Positions 51,513 through 60,935 are shown, numbered from the stretch's first letter. The stretch: DNA of 64,000 nucleotides from Bog-756 sp963737625 (GCA_963737625.1 CAVTTK010000002.1:1550001-1614000), one strand, 5' to 3'. Made by a program: numbers and translations. The notes: a model not told the origin generated them from the sequence alone.

Positions 51513-52240
51513 GGACGGGCGCCGTCGCTGTCCGCCGGTCGGGCCGACCCATCGGGGGCCAGTGGCGCGCCGTCGAATCGGTCGACGGTGGCGAACGACT
51601 CGACCGGCTCCCGGCGCAACTTGGTTGGCTGTTTGACCGGCACGCCGAGGGCGAGCAGGCCCACCACCGAGACGGTGTCGGGGACTCCGAGGAGCGCCCG
51701 GACGGCGTTCTCCTCCCGCACCACCATGGTGGTCATGACCCCGGCCAAGCCCTCGGCCCGGGCGGCCAACAGGACGCTCCAGGCGAACGGGTAGATCGAC
51801 GCCCCGCCGACCATCGTGTAGTGGCCGCAGTCACGGTCGACGGTGGCCAACCGGGCCAGATCGGCCAGCAGCACCAGCATCACCGGAACCCGGTCGAGGT
51901 GCTCGGCGAAGCCCCCGGGACCGTCCTCTGCACCCGGTGCGGCGTCGGGCACGTCGAGGATGGTCCGGTGCTCGAGCTCACGGTCGGTGACCACCGCCCA
52001 GGGGGTCAGCCCGACCGCCGTTTGGGCCAGATACTGGTACCAGGCGGGCAAGTACAGGTCCCGGAGGCCCCGTCGGAGCACCGGGTCCTTCACCACCACG
52101 ACCCGCCAGGCCTGACGGTTCCCTCCGTTGGGGGCGAAGCGGGCGGTGTCCAGCAGCCGGTGGACGGTGGCGTCGGGCACCGGAGTGTCCAGGAAGTCGC
52201 GCACCGCACCGGTGCTCCGAAGGGCCTCGATCAGTTCCAC
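51509..52240 (-). CDS. Nitroreductase family protein
   Basis: 243 residues from GTG 52240, where similarity begins (ELIEALRSTGAVRDFLDTPVPD). FMN-binding marks are ARFAPNGGNRQAWRVVVVKD and, late, the AEGLAGVMTTMVVREENAVR helix. Family members reduce nitro groups, quinones or activated alkenes with NAD(P)H. It is followed at once by the LLM oxidoreductase gene (overlap 4 bp) and preceded by the peroxiredoxin gene (52-bp gap). Confidence 0.86.
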   Translation of the reverse strand: MELIEALRSTGAVRDFLDTPVPDATVHRLLDTARFAPNGGNRQAWRVVVVKDPVLRRGLRDLYLPAWYQYLAQTAVGLTPWAVVTDRELEHRTILDVPDAAPGAEDGPGGFAEHLDRVPVMLVLLADLARLATVDRDCGHYTMVGGASIYPFAWSVLLAARAEGLAGVMTTMVVREENAVRALLGVPDTVSVVGLLALGVPVKQPTKLRREPVESFATVDRFDGAPLAPDGSARPADSDGARP

Positions 52241-52292
52241 GACACCGACGGTAGTGGCGAGGCGGGCGCCCCGCAGCACCCGGTCCAGCCGC

Positions 52293-52775
52293 TCAGAGTG
52301 TCTCCAGGATGGCGTCGGCGGCGCTCACGCTGAGGCCGGCACCGGGCTCCACGTTGAGGACGGTCACCACGCCGTCCTCCAGGACCATGGCGTAGCGCTG
52401 CGATCGGGTACCGAGCCCGAACGCCCGCCCGTCCATCTCCAGGCCGACGGCCGAGGTGAACGCCCCGTTGCCGTCAGCCAGCATCGTGACCGAGTCACCG
52501 ACCTGCTGGTCCCGGCCCCAGGCGTCCATGACGAAGGGGTCGTTGACCGAGATGCACGCCACGGTGTCCACGCCCTTGGCCTTGAGGTCGTCGTAGCGGA
52601 TGACATAGCTGGGCAGGTGGTAGTCCGAACAGGTGGGGGTGAAGGCACCGGGCACGCCGAACAGCACCACCTTGCCCGATCCCAGGACCTGGCCGGTCTG
52701 GACGTGTCTCGGTCCCTCGGGGCCGAACGTCATCACGTCGATATCGGGGATGGTGTCGCCGACGGCAATGGCCAT
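52293..52775 (-). CDS. Peroxiredoxin, Prx5/redoxin type
   Basis: 160 residues. The peroxidatic site is PGAFTPTCS with C49, the Prx5 signature; the only other Cys lies in VACISVND. It reduces hydroperoxides, with an external thiol donor for recycling. ATG 52775 has a purine-rich AACGAGGACATC leader. It sits between nhaA (74-bp gap) and the nitroreductase gene in the long leftward run. Confidence 0.92.
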   Translation of the reverse strand: MAIAVGDTIPDIDVMTFGPEGPRHVQTGQVLGSGKVVLFGVPGAFTPTCSDYHLPSYVIRYDDLKAKGVDTVACISVNDPFVMDAWGRDQQVGDSVTMLADGNGAFTSAVGLEMDGRAFGLGTRSQRYAMVLEDGVVTVLNVEPGAGLSVSAADAILETL

Positions 52776-52849
52776 GGTGATGTCCTCGTTCCTGGGGGCA
52801 GCGGTGCTGGGTGATGTAGGTGCAGCATACGGGGCCGGCTACGGCTCGG

Positions 52850-54097
52850 TCACCAGGGGATGTGGGTGTCGTCGCCACCATCGGGCCGGACCCGGGCGCC
52901 TTCGGCGTCCGACCGGTCCAGGCGCCGACCCACCGCCATCAGCAGCAACGCCCCCACGCCGAAGGCCACCACCGAGCCCACCAGGAGACCCAGCTCGGAG
53001 GCGGTGACCAGGGGTGGATCAGCGGTGAAGGCCTGCTCGGCGATGAGCAGCGGCACCGTGAATCCGATGCCGGCCACGGCGGCGCCTCCGGCCACGTGAC
53101 TCCACCGCACCCCGTCAGGCAGGCGCCCCAGTCCCAGTCGCACCACGACGTAACAGGCCAGGGTGATCCCCACCAGTTTGCCCACCACCCGGGCCACGGC
53201 GATCCCGAAGAAGACCGAGGTGGCCCCGGGAGGCGACAGCATCCCCATGTGGAACACGATGCCGGCGTTGGCCAGGGCGAACAGAGGGAGGACGATGAAC
53301 GCCGAGACCGGGGCCACACGGTGCTCCAGGATCTCGGCCGGATTGCGAGCACTGCCGGCCAGGGAGCTCGGCACCAGGACGCCCACCACCACGCCGGCCA
53401 GGGCCGGCTCGACGCCGCCGGCGGCCAACAGGATCCAGACGGCGATGCCACCGGCCAGGACGGCCCAGACCCCGCTCCGCGGCCGCCGCCGGGACGCCAC
53501 CATGGCCGCCACGACCACCAGGGCTCCGATGAGGGCGGAGGGCCGGGTGCGCACGGAATAGAAGATGGCCAGGACCAGCACCGAGCCCACGTCGTCGGCC
53601 ACGGCCAGGGTCAGGAGCAGGAGACGGAGCCCGGGCGGCACCCGCCGGCCGAGGAGGGCCAGGGCTCCGAGGGCGAAGGCGATGTCGGTGGCCATGGGGA
53701 TGCCCCAGCCGGACGAGCCCGAGCCGCCGTGGTTGAACAGGACATAGACCAGTCCGGCACCGGCCATACCCCCCGCCGCACCGACCACCGGCACCACCGC
53801 GGTCCGCAGGTGACCCAGCTCGCCGGTGCGGTGCTCCCGGCCGATCTCCAGGCCCACCACGAAGAAGAACACGGCCATCAACCCGCCGTTCACCCAAGAC
53901 TGCACGGTGGTGAACTCGGCAAAGACGGAGCCGCCGATGTGGACCGGGTGGTCCCACACGGTGGCGTAGGTCGAGCCCCAGGGGCTGTTGGCCCACAGCA
54001 GGGCCACACCCACCGCCAACACCAGCACCCAGCTTCCGGCGATATCCGAACGGAAGAAGCGGCGGAACCGTTCCGGCCAGCTGTCGGGGACGCTCAC
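52850..54097 (-). CDS. nhaA: Na+/H+ antiporter
   Basis: 415 residues, close to the family's usual 390 plus an acidic C-terminal extension. The ion-translocating Asp residues are in the MATDIAFALG segment and the VADDVGSV pair; about 11-12 membrane helices are expected. It uses the proton gradient to expel Na+ and control internal pH. GTG 54097 overlaps the thioesterase stop (GTGA). Its presence in this otherwise metabolic operon is unexplained. Confidence 0.93.
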   Translation of the reverse strand: MSVPDSWPERFRRFFRSDIAGSWVLVLAVGVALLWANSPWGSTYATVWDHPVHIGGSVFAEFTTVQSWVNGGLMAVFFFVVGLEIGREHRTGELGHLRTAVVPVVGAAGGMAGAGLVYVLFNHGGSGSSGWGIPMATDIAFALGALALLGRRVPPGLRLLLLTLAVADDVGSVLVLAIFYSVRTRPSALIGALVVVAAMVASRRRPRSGVWAVLAGGIAVWILLAAGGVEPALAGVVVGVLVPSSLAGSARNPAEILEHRVAPVSAFIVLPLFALANAGIVFHMGMLSPPGATSVFFGIAVARVVGKLVGITLACYVVVRLGLGRLPDGVRWSHVAGGAAVAGIGFTVPLLIAEQAFTADPPLVTASELGLLVGSVVAFGVGALLLMAVGRRLDRSDAEGARVRPDGGDDTHIPW

Positions 54098-54528
54098 CGG
54101 AGCGGGTCGACCAGCTCCGCCAACCAGCGTGGCAAACGACGACCGTGCCCCTCGGCATCGACGGCCCCGTGGACGGTGACGGCGCTGGCCCGGGTCTCAC
54201 CGTCCACGGTCAGGAGGTACCCCACCTGGAACGTGGTGCGGGTGAGATGGCCCAGCATCACGTACACATCCACCGCCTCGTCGAAGCGGAGGGCCCGTCG
54301 GTAGCGCACATAGAGCTCCACCACGGCCAGGTCGATGCCATCGGCCCGTACCTCGTCATAGGGGTGGCCCCGATGCCGGAGCCACGCCACCCGGGCCTCC
54401 TCGAGATAGGTCACGTAGGCCCCGTGGTGGATGACCCCCATGGCATCGGTCTCGGCGAACCGGGTCCGGATCGTATGGACGAAGGAGTAGTCGGCCCGGT
54501 CACCCGAGGGGGTCAGCGAGAGGCGCAC
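54094..54528 (-). CDS. Acyl-CoA thioesterase (hotdog, 4HBT type)
   Basis: 144 residues. The active-site segment TRFAETDAMGVIHHGAYVTYLEEARVAWLR has the catalytic Asp of 4-hydroxybenzoyl-CoA thioesterase-type proteins (ETDAMGVIHH). It cleaves an acyl-CoA. GTG 54528 lies 9 bp after the CrtC/AttH-like gene and its stop overlaps the nhaA start. Confidence 0.88.
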   Translation of the reverse strand: MRLSLTPSGDRADYSFVHTIRTRFAETDAMGVIHHGAYVTYLEEARVAWLRHRGHPYDEVRADGIDLAVVELYVRYRRALRFDEAVDVYVMLGHLTRTTFQVGYLLTVDGETRASAVTVHGAVDAEGHGRRLPRWLAELVDPLR

Positions 54529-54537
54529 CCTCCGACG

Positions 54538-55530
54538 CTACCGTGCCCCGTCCGACCCCCAGGAGTTCTCCGAGCCCTGGGGCTGGTTCCATTCGATCCA
54601 CCCCAGGCCGGACCGTCCGTCGGCCGCCACGAACCGGGCCACCGCCCGGGGGAACCGACTGACCCGCCCGTCCGGGGCCGTCAGGACCACAGGGCCGAAG
54701 GCCAGGGGCTCGATGCGGAGGTCCAGGCCGCCCGGCTCCACCCTCGCCCTTGCCGCTGTCGGCAGGCCGTGGGGGCCGAGGTCCTCGGTGACGTCGAGCG
54801 AGGAGACGACGTGGACCGTGGTGCCCGAAGACTCCCGTGTCTGGAGATAGCCGAAGGCCAGCGATTGGCCGGGGATGCGGATGTCGGCCAGGTGGACCCT
54901 CGTCCCGTCGTCCAGTCGGGCAGCGGCCCAGCACCAGCCGAATGCCCACCAGTCGCGTTCGCCCCACGAGTGGTCGCGCTGGCCCTGCCCGTCTACCGTG
55001 AGCCGTTCGTCGCCGATGACGATCTCCCCCCGGACCAGGCAGGGCACCTCGTAGCGGGTGGTGAGGTCGTAGTGGTAGGGAGCCCCGTCCGTGGTCCAGG
55101 TCAGGTCCAGGGCGACGGTGGTCGGCGTGCCCCTCGATCCCCGGTAGACGTCCTCGGGACGGTCGAGCCGACGGCCGGGCGCCGTCCCGCGGAGACTCAT
55201 GGCCTCCAGGGGGTGGTCCACCACACCGCTCATGGCCACACCGCCGGCGTCGATGATCAGTCCGCTTCCCCCAGCCACGGGGAGGTCGTAGGCCACCGAC
55301 GACACCACGGGCCGGTCCTCCCCCACCAGCATGGTGGTCCACCACGTCACCCCGAGGTTGGGATAGAGCCCGATGCGGGCGTAGCCGGCGATCCGGCCGT
55401 CGTCGGCCACGAAGTCCAGGTAGTAGGACTCATTCCACAGTTGCTCGGGCCCGGGTGGGTGGCGCTGCTCGTCGGAGGGATCGACGGCGTGGCCATCTCC
55501 CGTCACGTCCGCCTCGCCGGGACCGGTCAC
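54538..55530 (-). CDS. CrtC/AttH-like (DUF7064-type) lipocalin-fold protein
   Basis: 330 residues from GTG 55530, which overlaps the phosphotransferase stop (GTGA). The recognisable core is GQGQRDHSWGERDWWAFGW followed by DGTRVHLADIRIPG, reminiscent of the His/Trp signature of the CrtC/AttH lipocalin-like proteins and of DUF7064-type proteins. In actinobacteria such genes often sit beside phosphotransferase genes. The family is thought to bind or modify hydrophobic ligands; no activity can be assigned. No signal peptide is seen. Confidence 0.6.
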   Translation of the reverse strand: MTGPGEADVTGDGHAVDPSDEQRHPPGPEQLWNESYYLDFVADDGRIAGYARIGLYPNLGVTWWTTMLVGEDRPVVSSVAYDLPVAGGSGLIIDAGGVAMSGVVDHPLEAMSLRGTAPGRRLDRPEDVYRGSRGTPTTVALDLTWTTDGAPYHYDLTTRYEVPCLVRGEIVIGDERLTVDGQGQRDHSWGERDWWAFGWCWAAARLDDGTRVHLADIRIPGQSLAFGYLQTRESSGTTVHVVSSLDVTEDLGPHGLPTAARARVEPGGLDLRIEPLAFGPVVLTAPDGRVSRFPRAVARFVAADGRSGLGWIEWNQPQGSENSWGSDGAR

Positions 55531-56627
55531 CGTGCCGCCCTCCGGGGCAAGGTGGTCTCGGCCCCGAGGTCGATGGCCTGCTGGGCATAGCGGGCCACGC
55601 TGGTGATGAACATCTGGTCGCCCCGCTCGGTCCGCTGGACCAACATGGAGGCTCCGATCGACATGACCAACCCGGCGAAGCACATCCGGCGGTACTCGTC
55701 GTCGAGTCGGTCCCGGCCGAAGCCCACCACCCCCTCGGACACCAGCGCGCGGTGGTAGCTGTCCAGTAGGTCTCGCTCATGGCGGCGACGATTCTCCACC
55801 GTCAGGCTCCCCCCAATGAAGTAGGCCACGTCCGAGGCCGCCGAACCCCAGGCCGCGGTCTGCCAGTCGACGACGAAGGGCCGCACGTCCCCCGGGCGGA
55901 ACAGGAGATTGTCGAGGCGGAAGTCGCCGTGGGTCACCGTGGTGGCCGGCGGGCGTTGGGCCAACCACGGCCCCAGCACGCCGATAAACCGGTCGCAGAC
56001 GCCCAGGTGGTCGTCGTCGAGGAATTCGCCGTAGCGCTCCACGAATCCGGGCCACACCGAGGTGACCACACCCTCGAGAAACTCGTCGGACTCCGCGCCC
56101 CCCCGGTCCAGCCAGTCCAGACGGGCCAGGTCGCCCTGACCCCACGTGGCCCCGTGTAATGCGGCCAGCTCCCCCAGGGCGGCCGTGGCGGCGTCGACGC
56201 CGCAGCCGGCCAGCTGCTCGCCTTGCACGGCATCGGCCAGGTCCTCCAAGAGGAGGACGAACCATCCGGTTTGCGGGTCGCACTGACGGTGGTAGCAGCG
56301 AGGCATGCGGGTCCGGATCCGTCCGGCCACGTCACCGTAGAAGCCCACCTCGATCTCATAGGCCCGCGTCAGGAGACCGGTGGACCGGCTCTGCTCGTCA
56401 GCCGAGGCGAACTTGGCCACCACCGACTGCTCCGGGGTCCCCTCTCCGGTCCGGTACAGCACGCGCACCGTGTCCCCCATCTGACCCGTGCCCACCGGGT
56501 CCACCCGGAACCGATCGATGGAGGACCCCTCCTCGAGGAGGTCGGTGCCGCCCAGCACGGTGGTGAGCCATGCACCGTTCAGGTCCTCCGGGCGCCGCAC
56601 CAGGACCGGCCGCTCCGAGTCGATCAT
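55527..56627 (-). CDS. Phosphotransferase family (APH-like) protein
   Basis: 366 residues from ATG 56627. The kinase-like fold shows the catalytic loop THGDFRLDNLLF and the metal-binding VVDWQTAAWGS. Substrates of the family range from aminoglycosides to choline and acyl-CoA dehydrogenase-linked short hydroxy acids. It overlaps the upstream CMD gene by 4 bp and the downstream CrtC/AttH-like gene by 4 bp. Context, with a CMD-type protein and a thioesterase, points to small-molecule or lipid metabolism rather than antibiotic resistance. Confidence 0.85.
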   Translation of the reverse strand: MIDSERPVLVRRPEDLNGAWLTTVLGGTDLLEEGSSIDRFRVDPVGTGQMGDTVRVLYRTGEGTPEQSVVAKFASADEQSRSTGLLTRAYEIEVGFYGDVAGRIRTRMPRCYHRQCDPQTGWFVLLLEDLADAVQGEQLAGCGVDAATAALGELAALHGATWGQGDLARLDWLDRGGAESDEFLEGVVTSVWPGFVERYGEFLDDDHLGVCDRFIGVLGPWLAQRPPATTVTHGDFRLDNLLFRPGDVRPFVVDWQTAAWGSAASDVAYFIGGSLTVENRRRHERDLLDSYHRALVSEGVVGFGRDRLDDEYRRMCFAGLVMSIGASMLVQRTERGDQMFITSVARYAQQAIDLGAETTLPRRAAR

Positions 56628-57274
56628 GTCGACTCCCCTCCGCTCGGGCCCGTCACGTCCTCCCCCCCGGAGCCGACGAGTTCCCGCACCTCGACCACCG
56701 ACTCCGGGACATCGTCGAACTCCGTTCGCAGCGCCCGCGACATCACCGCGTGCTGCAGGTACAGGGAGGCGATGTAGGTCAGTTCGAGGATCTCTTCGTC
56801 GTCCAGCTCGGACCGCAGTGCCTCGAACAGACCGTCGGGCACCCGCCCTCGGTCGTACACCAGGCAGTCGGTGTAGGCCAGGACCAGCCGCTCGGCCCGG
56901 TCGAAACACTCGGCGGCAGACCAGGAGGGGATGGCCCGGATCACCTCCTCCTCAGCGCCCAGTTCACGGAGGGCTTTGCAGTGCTGGGAGAAGACGAACT
57001 GGCTACCGGCGGCCCAACCGACGCGGGCCTGGGACAGCTCGCGGTGGCGGGGATCCAGCCGGCGGCGGGCGCTCTGATAGAGGGCGAACCCCTGGACGGC
57101 ATGCTCCAACACGTCGGGGACCAGGGCGAACACCGTCCACCAGTCGCCACGGGTGCCTCCTGCTGTCCCGGGGTCGACCACCGGATCGCGCCCGGCGAAG
57201 AGGTGGTCGTACATCATGGTGACGATGGGAGCCGAGGCCTCGGCTCGCGGGACCTGACGCAGTCGGGGCGCCAT
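56624..57274 (-). CDS. Carboxymuconolactone decarboxylase-like protein
   Basis: 216 residues from ATG 57274. The helical CMD core includes RHRELSQARVGWAAGSQFVFSQHCKALRELG, with the conserved His-Cys pair but no CxxC of the AhpD type. Its role is thus more likely hydrolase- or decarboxylase-like than peroxidase. It starts 4 bp after the VOC gene stop and overlaps the phosphotransferase start. Confidence 0.78.
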   Translation of the reverse strand: MAPRLRQVPRAEASAPIVTMMYDHLFAGRDPVVDPGTAGGTRGDWWTVFALVPDVLEHAVQGFALYQSARRRLDPRHRELSQARVGWAAGSQFVFSQHCKALRELGAEEEVIRAIPSWSAAECFDRAERLVLAYTDCLVYDRGRVPDGLFEALRSELDDEEILELTYIASLYLQHAVMSRALRTEFDDVPESVVEVRELVGSGGEDVTGPSGGEST

Positions 57275-57278
57275 CGAC

Positions 57279-57836
57279 TCAGCGGGACGCCCGGTCGACG
57301 GCCCGGGCGGGCGCGTGGCGCACGTCGTCGGCCCGCAGCGATCGTGTCCAGCAGGCCAACTCCAAGAGAAACCCGTCCGGGTCCTGGAAGTACACCGACC
57401 GGACGAAGACTCCGGGGTGGACCTGCTCGGCGATACCCCACTCACTGTCATCGTGGTTGGCCACCTCGGTGCAGCTGATCCCGGCCGCCACCAGACGCTC
57501 GCGGTACTCGTCGATCCGTTCGGGGGGGACGGAGAACGCCACGTGGTTCATAGAGCCGATGGCACTGGTCAGGCTGCCCTGATCGGGGCGGCCGACTGGA
57601 GCAGTGACTCCCGGCACCGGTTCGGGGGCGTCCGGGAACCAGAAGAAGGCCAAGGTGTCGCCTCCACCGCAGTCGAAGAAGAAGTGTTGACCCATCCCGG
57701 CCGGCAACTCGATGGTCTTCACCAGAGGCATCCCGAGGACGGTGGTGTAGAACTCGACGGTCCTTGCCATGTCCCGACAGACCAGGGCAAGATGGTTGAC
57801 GCCCTCGAACTCGAACCGCTCCCCCGACATGGCCAT
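57279..57836 (-). CDS. VOC family protein (glyoxalase/dioxygenase-like)
   Basis: 185 residues from ATG 57836 (ATG 57830 also possible). It has two VOC half-folds: NHLALVCRDMARTVEFYTTV with FFFDCGGGDTLAFFWFPD, and MNHVAFSVPPERIDEYRERL with SVYFQDPDGFLLELACW. His and Glu positions suit a divalent metal. It is the first gene of the long leftward run, and 213 bp separate it from the divergent GH43-like gene. Confidence 0.85.
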   Translation of the reverse strand: MAMSGERFEFEGVNHLALVCRDMARTVEFYTTVLGMPLVKTIELPAGMGQHFFFDCGGGDTLAFFWFPDAPEPVPGVTAPVGRPDQGSLTSAIGSMNHVAFSVPPERIDEYRERLVAAGISCTEVANHDDSEWGIAEQVHPGVFVRSVYFQDPDGFLLELACWTRSLRADDVRHAPARAVDRASR

Positions 57837-58049
57837 GGCCCTCCTTCCCGGCGCGTTTGCCGTGATCGTTGCCGCGCGGGAGCCGCTCTTCCTGACGGTC
57901 GAAGTTCGACAGTCCGCTGTCCCACAGTATCGGTCCATTCGGCCGGCCACCGATGACCGGGAGCACCGTATCTGTGGACCGGCGGTCGGGCACCGGCCGA
58001 CGGTCGGATGCCTCACGGTTGCCCCTTGGGCTGAGACCCGAAGCTGCCG

Positions 58050-59909
58050 ATGAACCCTCCGATGGTTCGACCGGGCTGCGGGTGTCACTACAGGTCGGAA
58101 CGGCGGACGGCGCGTAGCCTTCGGCAGTCACTGGTCGCGCTCGTTGGGGCGGTCCTGACCCTTACCTGCGTGGCCGTCACGGTGACCGCAGCCGTGGGTG
58201 GCAACCACCCCGCCGGCGCACTGTCACTGGGCGGGATGAGCATCGAGGCCCCGTCTGCGCCGGCCTTCGGCCAGGACGCGCCGGACCCGGACGTAGTTCT
58301 CAGCGGTTCGACCTACTACGCCTTCACCACGGGCACGGTCCTCGGCAACCATCTCCAGGCCCTGGTGGACACCTCGGGATCCCCCTTTTCGGGGTGGGGG
58401 TCGTACACCGGCCACTCGTACGGTTCGAGCGCCCTTCCCGTCGTCCCGGCCTGGGAGCAGATGGACACCCAGACCTCACCCGGGGTGTTCCACTGGGGTG
58501 GGCAGTGGCTCATGTACTACGACGCCTCCCAGGCTGGTCACGCCGCCGGGACGGGATGGAATTGCCTCTCGGTGGCAACCGCGTCCACCCTCTCCCCGAC
58601 CGACCCCGTGTTCACCGACCACTCCACCACACCGCTGTTGTGTCAGTCCGGGCTCGGAGGCTCGATCGATCCCAGCCCCTTTGTGGACCCGGTCACCGGC
58701 CTGGCCTACCTGACCTGGAAGTCCAACGACGGCGGGTCGCTCGAGCCGGCCTCGCTGTGGTCACAGCAGCTGAGCCCGGACGGACTCTCCCTGGTGGGCT
58801 CGCCCCATCAGCTGCTGGGCCAGGACTCCGTGGACTTCCCGTTCGAGGCCACCATCGAGAACCCCGACATGGTGTACTCGGGCGGTACGTACTTCCTCAT
58901 GTTCTCGGCGGGCATCTGGGACTCGACGTCCTACTCGGAGACCTACGCCACCTGTGACGGACCCACCGGTCCCTGCGTCCAGTACCAGCCGGCTCCCATC
59001 CTGTCCTCCGACAGCGCGGCATCCGGACCCGGAGGAGGATCACTCTTCACTGACGCCTCCGGAAACTGGATGATCGACTACGCCGCATGGCAGCCCGGGT
59101 GCACCTCCTACTCCTGTGGTGGGGCCCGACGGCTGTTCGTGGCACCCGCCGCGCTCGACCCACCGAGCCTGGCCGCTCCGGTGACCGGTATGGCCTCGAC
59201 GCCCAACGCTGAGGGCTACTGGCTGGTCGACGCGCTGGGGGCGGTCTCCAGCCACGGTGCGGCGGTGGGCTACGGCTCTATGTCCGGGCAGCACCTCAAC
59301 GCCCCCGTCAACCACATCGTGGCCACGCCCGACGGCAAGGGATACTGGCTGGTGGCCGCGGACGGGGGCATCTTCTCCTTCGGCGATGCCGGCTTCTACG
59401 GATCGATGGGTGGCCAGCACCTGAATGCTCCCGTGGTCGACATCGCCCCCACCGCCGACGGTCACGGGTACTGGCTGGTGGCCTCGGACGGGGGGGTCTT
59501 CGCCTTCGGGGACGCCGCCTTCTACGGCTCCATGGGTGGACGGCATCTGAATCAGCCGGTGGTGGGCATCAGTCCCGATTACGCCACCGGGGGCTATTGG
59601 GAGGTGGCCTCCGACGGGGGGATCTTCGCCTTCGGGGCACCGTTCTTCGGGTCCACCGGGGGGAGGGTCCTCAACCGGCCCGTCAACGGCATGACTGCGG
59701 CGCCGGACGGTGGAGGCTACTGGTTCGTCGCCTCCGACGGTGGGGTCTTCGCCTTCGGGGACGCTGCTTTCCGGGGCTCGGCCGGGGCCACGCCCCTCAA
59801 CGCTCCTGTCGTGGGTATGGCCACCGACCCGATGAGCGGCGGCTATTGGCTGGTGGCTGCGGACGGCGGGGTCTTCAGCTACGGAGCGCCGTTCGAGGGA
59901 GCCGACTGA
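58050..59909 (+). CDS. Secreted GH43-like glycosidase with C-terminal repeat propeller
   Basis: 619 residues. A signal or anchor (about 28-48) leads to a five-bladed-propeller GH43-like domain (about 60-370): APDPDVV bears the likely general-base Asp (about 79) and FEATIENPDMVY the catalytic Glu. From about 375 come six 42-residue repeats of the form GYWLVASDGGVFAFGDAAF, each ending in a G-LNAPV turn, which probably make a second propeller or cell-surface module. Substrate would be an arabino- or xylo-glycan. The repeat module is the type I associate with Acidimicrobiia. Confidence 0.75.
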   Translation: MNPPMVRPGCGCHYRSERRTARSLRQSLVALVGAVLTLTCVAVTVTAAVGGNHPAGALSLGGMSIEAPSAPAFGQDAPDPDVVLSGSTYYAFTTGTVLGNHLQALVDTSGSPFSGWGSYTGHSYGSSALPVVPAWEQMDTQTSPGVFHWGGQWLMYYDASQAGHAAGTGWNCLSVATASTLSPTDPVFTDHSTTPLLCQSGLGGSIDPSPFVDPVTGLAYLTWKSNDGGSLEPASLWSQQLSPDGLSLVGSPHQLLGQDSVDFPFEATIENPDMVYSGGTYFLMFSAGIWDSTSYSETYATCDGPTGPCVQYQPAPILSSDSAASGPGGGSLFTDASGNWMIDYAAWQPGCTSYSCGGARRLFVAPAALDPPSLAAPVTGMASTPNAEGYWLVDALGAVSSHGAAVGYGSMSGQHLNAPVNHIVATPDGKGYWLVAADGGIFSFGDAGFYGSMGGQHLNAPVVDIAPTADGHGYWLVASDGGVFAFGDAAFYGSMGGRHLNQPVVGISPDYATGGYWEVASDGGIFAFGAPFFGSTGGRVLNRPVNGMTAAPDGGGYWFVASDGGVFAFGDAAFRGSAGATPLNAPVVGMATDPMSGGYWLVAADGGVFSYGAPFEGAD

Positions 59910-59915
59910 CAGCCG

Positions 59916-60629
59916 TCACGGTCCCCAGGGCAGGGTCGGGAGCGCGGAATCAGGTAGCGCGACTTCTTTGATCAGCTCTGGCCCTTCGTTTCGCACGTTC
60001 CCTACGGCCCGCCCCACTGGATAGTGAATCAATGTCCCCGCGGCGGTCGGCCGGAGCAGCGGTTCGAGCTTCCGGCGGTCCGTGACTTCGCGGTCCAGCC
60101 ACCGCTTCCACGTGTCCCGCTCCAGCACCACCGGCTGACGGTCGTGCATGGGCATATCCGGCCCGGCCTCGGTGGTGATGATGGACGCCGTGTGCAGGTC
60201 GGAGCCGTCATCACCTCGCCACCACTCGCCGAGCCCGGCGAACACCACCGGCTGCCCGTCGGCCCGGGTGAAGGCGTAGGGCTGTTTGGGTGTCCCGGCC
60301 TGCCACTCGTAGAAGGCATCGACCGGAATCAGGATCCGGCCCCGCCTGAACGCCGACCGGAACACGGGCTTGGTGGCCACGGTCTCGGCCCGGGCGTTGA
60401 ATGTGTTCCGGATGGCCGCCGGGTCCCGGGCCCCGCTCGGCACCAGGCCCCATCGGTAGGGTCCCAGGGTGCGCCGACCCTCGGGATCCTGGGCGACTCC
60501 CAGGATGGTCGACGTCGGTCCCACGTTCCAGCGCGGGAGCAGGCCGTCCACCAGGTCGGGGTCGATACCGGCTTCGAGCAGGAGGGCCAGGTGCGTGGTA
60601 TCGGAGTACAGGGCAATGCGGCCGCACAT
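59916..60629 (-). CDS. SRAP/HMCES (YedK) family DNA-protein crosslinking protein
   Basis: 237 residues from ATG 60629. The catalytic Cys is residue 2 (MCGRIAL), exposed after Met removal; NARAETVATKPVFRSAFRRG, the PVDAFYEW box and the MHDRQPVVL segment (active-site His) complete the family pattern. It covalently traps abasic sites in single-stranded DNA. TAGGCT lies 7 nt before the start codon, fitting a leaderless transcript. It converges on the GH43-like gene. Confidence 0.92.
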   Translation of the reverse strand: MCGRIALYSDTTHLALLLEAGIDPDLVDGLLPRWNVGPTSTILGVAQDPEGRRTLGPYRWGLVPSGARDPAAIRNTFNARAETVATKPVFRSAFRRGRILIPVDAFYEWQAGTPKQPYAFTRADGQPVVFAGLGEWWRGDDGSDLHTASIITTEAGPDMPMHDRQPVVLERDTWKRWLDREVTDRRKLEPLLRPTAAGTLIHYPVGRAVGNVRNEGPELIKEVALPDSALPTLPWGP

Positions 60630-60935
60630 GGGACGGAGCCTATGGCGGTCGGCTGACGCCCGTGTGGGTCCCAGGGGTAGCGGAACGGGTCGGATCGGGC
60701 CACGGCTGGCCGGAGAGCCGGTTCCCCATTCCTCGCTGATCTTGACCGCTACAACCCTTCTGACCTGCCCCGATACCCAATCGGAGAAAACTCCGACAAT
60801 TCCCTCAAGTCCGCGCACGATCGTGCCGATGGAGAATTGCCGGACCATCGGGGCAGGGACCTGACCTCCCTCCGTCCGCCAGACGCCTCCCTGCTCCGGT
60901 CCGGCCCTACTGGTGGCAGGGGGGGAGCACTCAGG
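60630..60935. other. Gene-free stretch above the HMCES-type gene
   Basis: No gene is seen. A small perfect stem, TCGGAG-AAAA-CTCCGA (60781-60796), and the leaderless hexamer TAGGCT (60642-60637, minus) are the only marked features. No recognisable LexA box is present. Confidence 0.4.
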
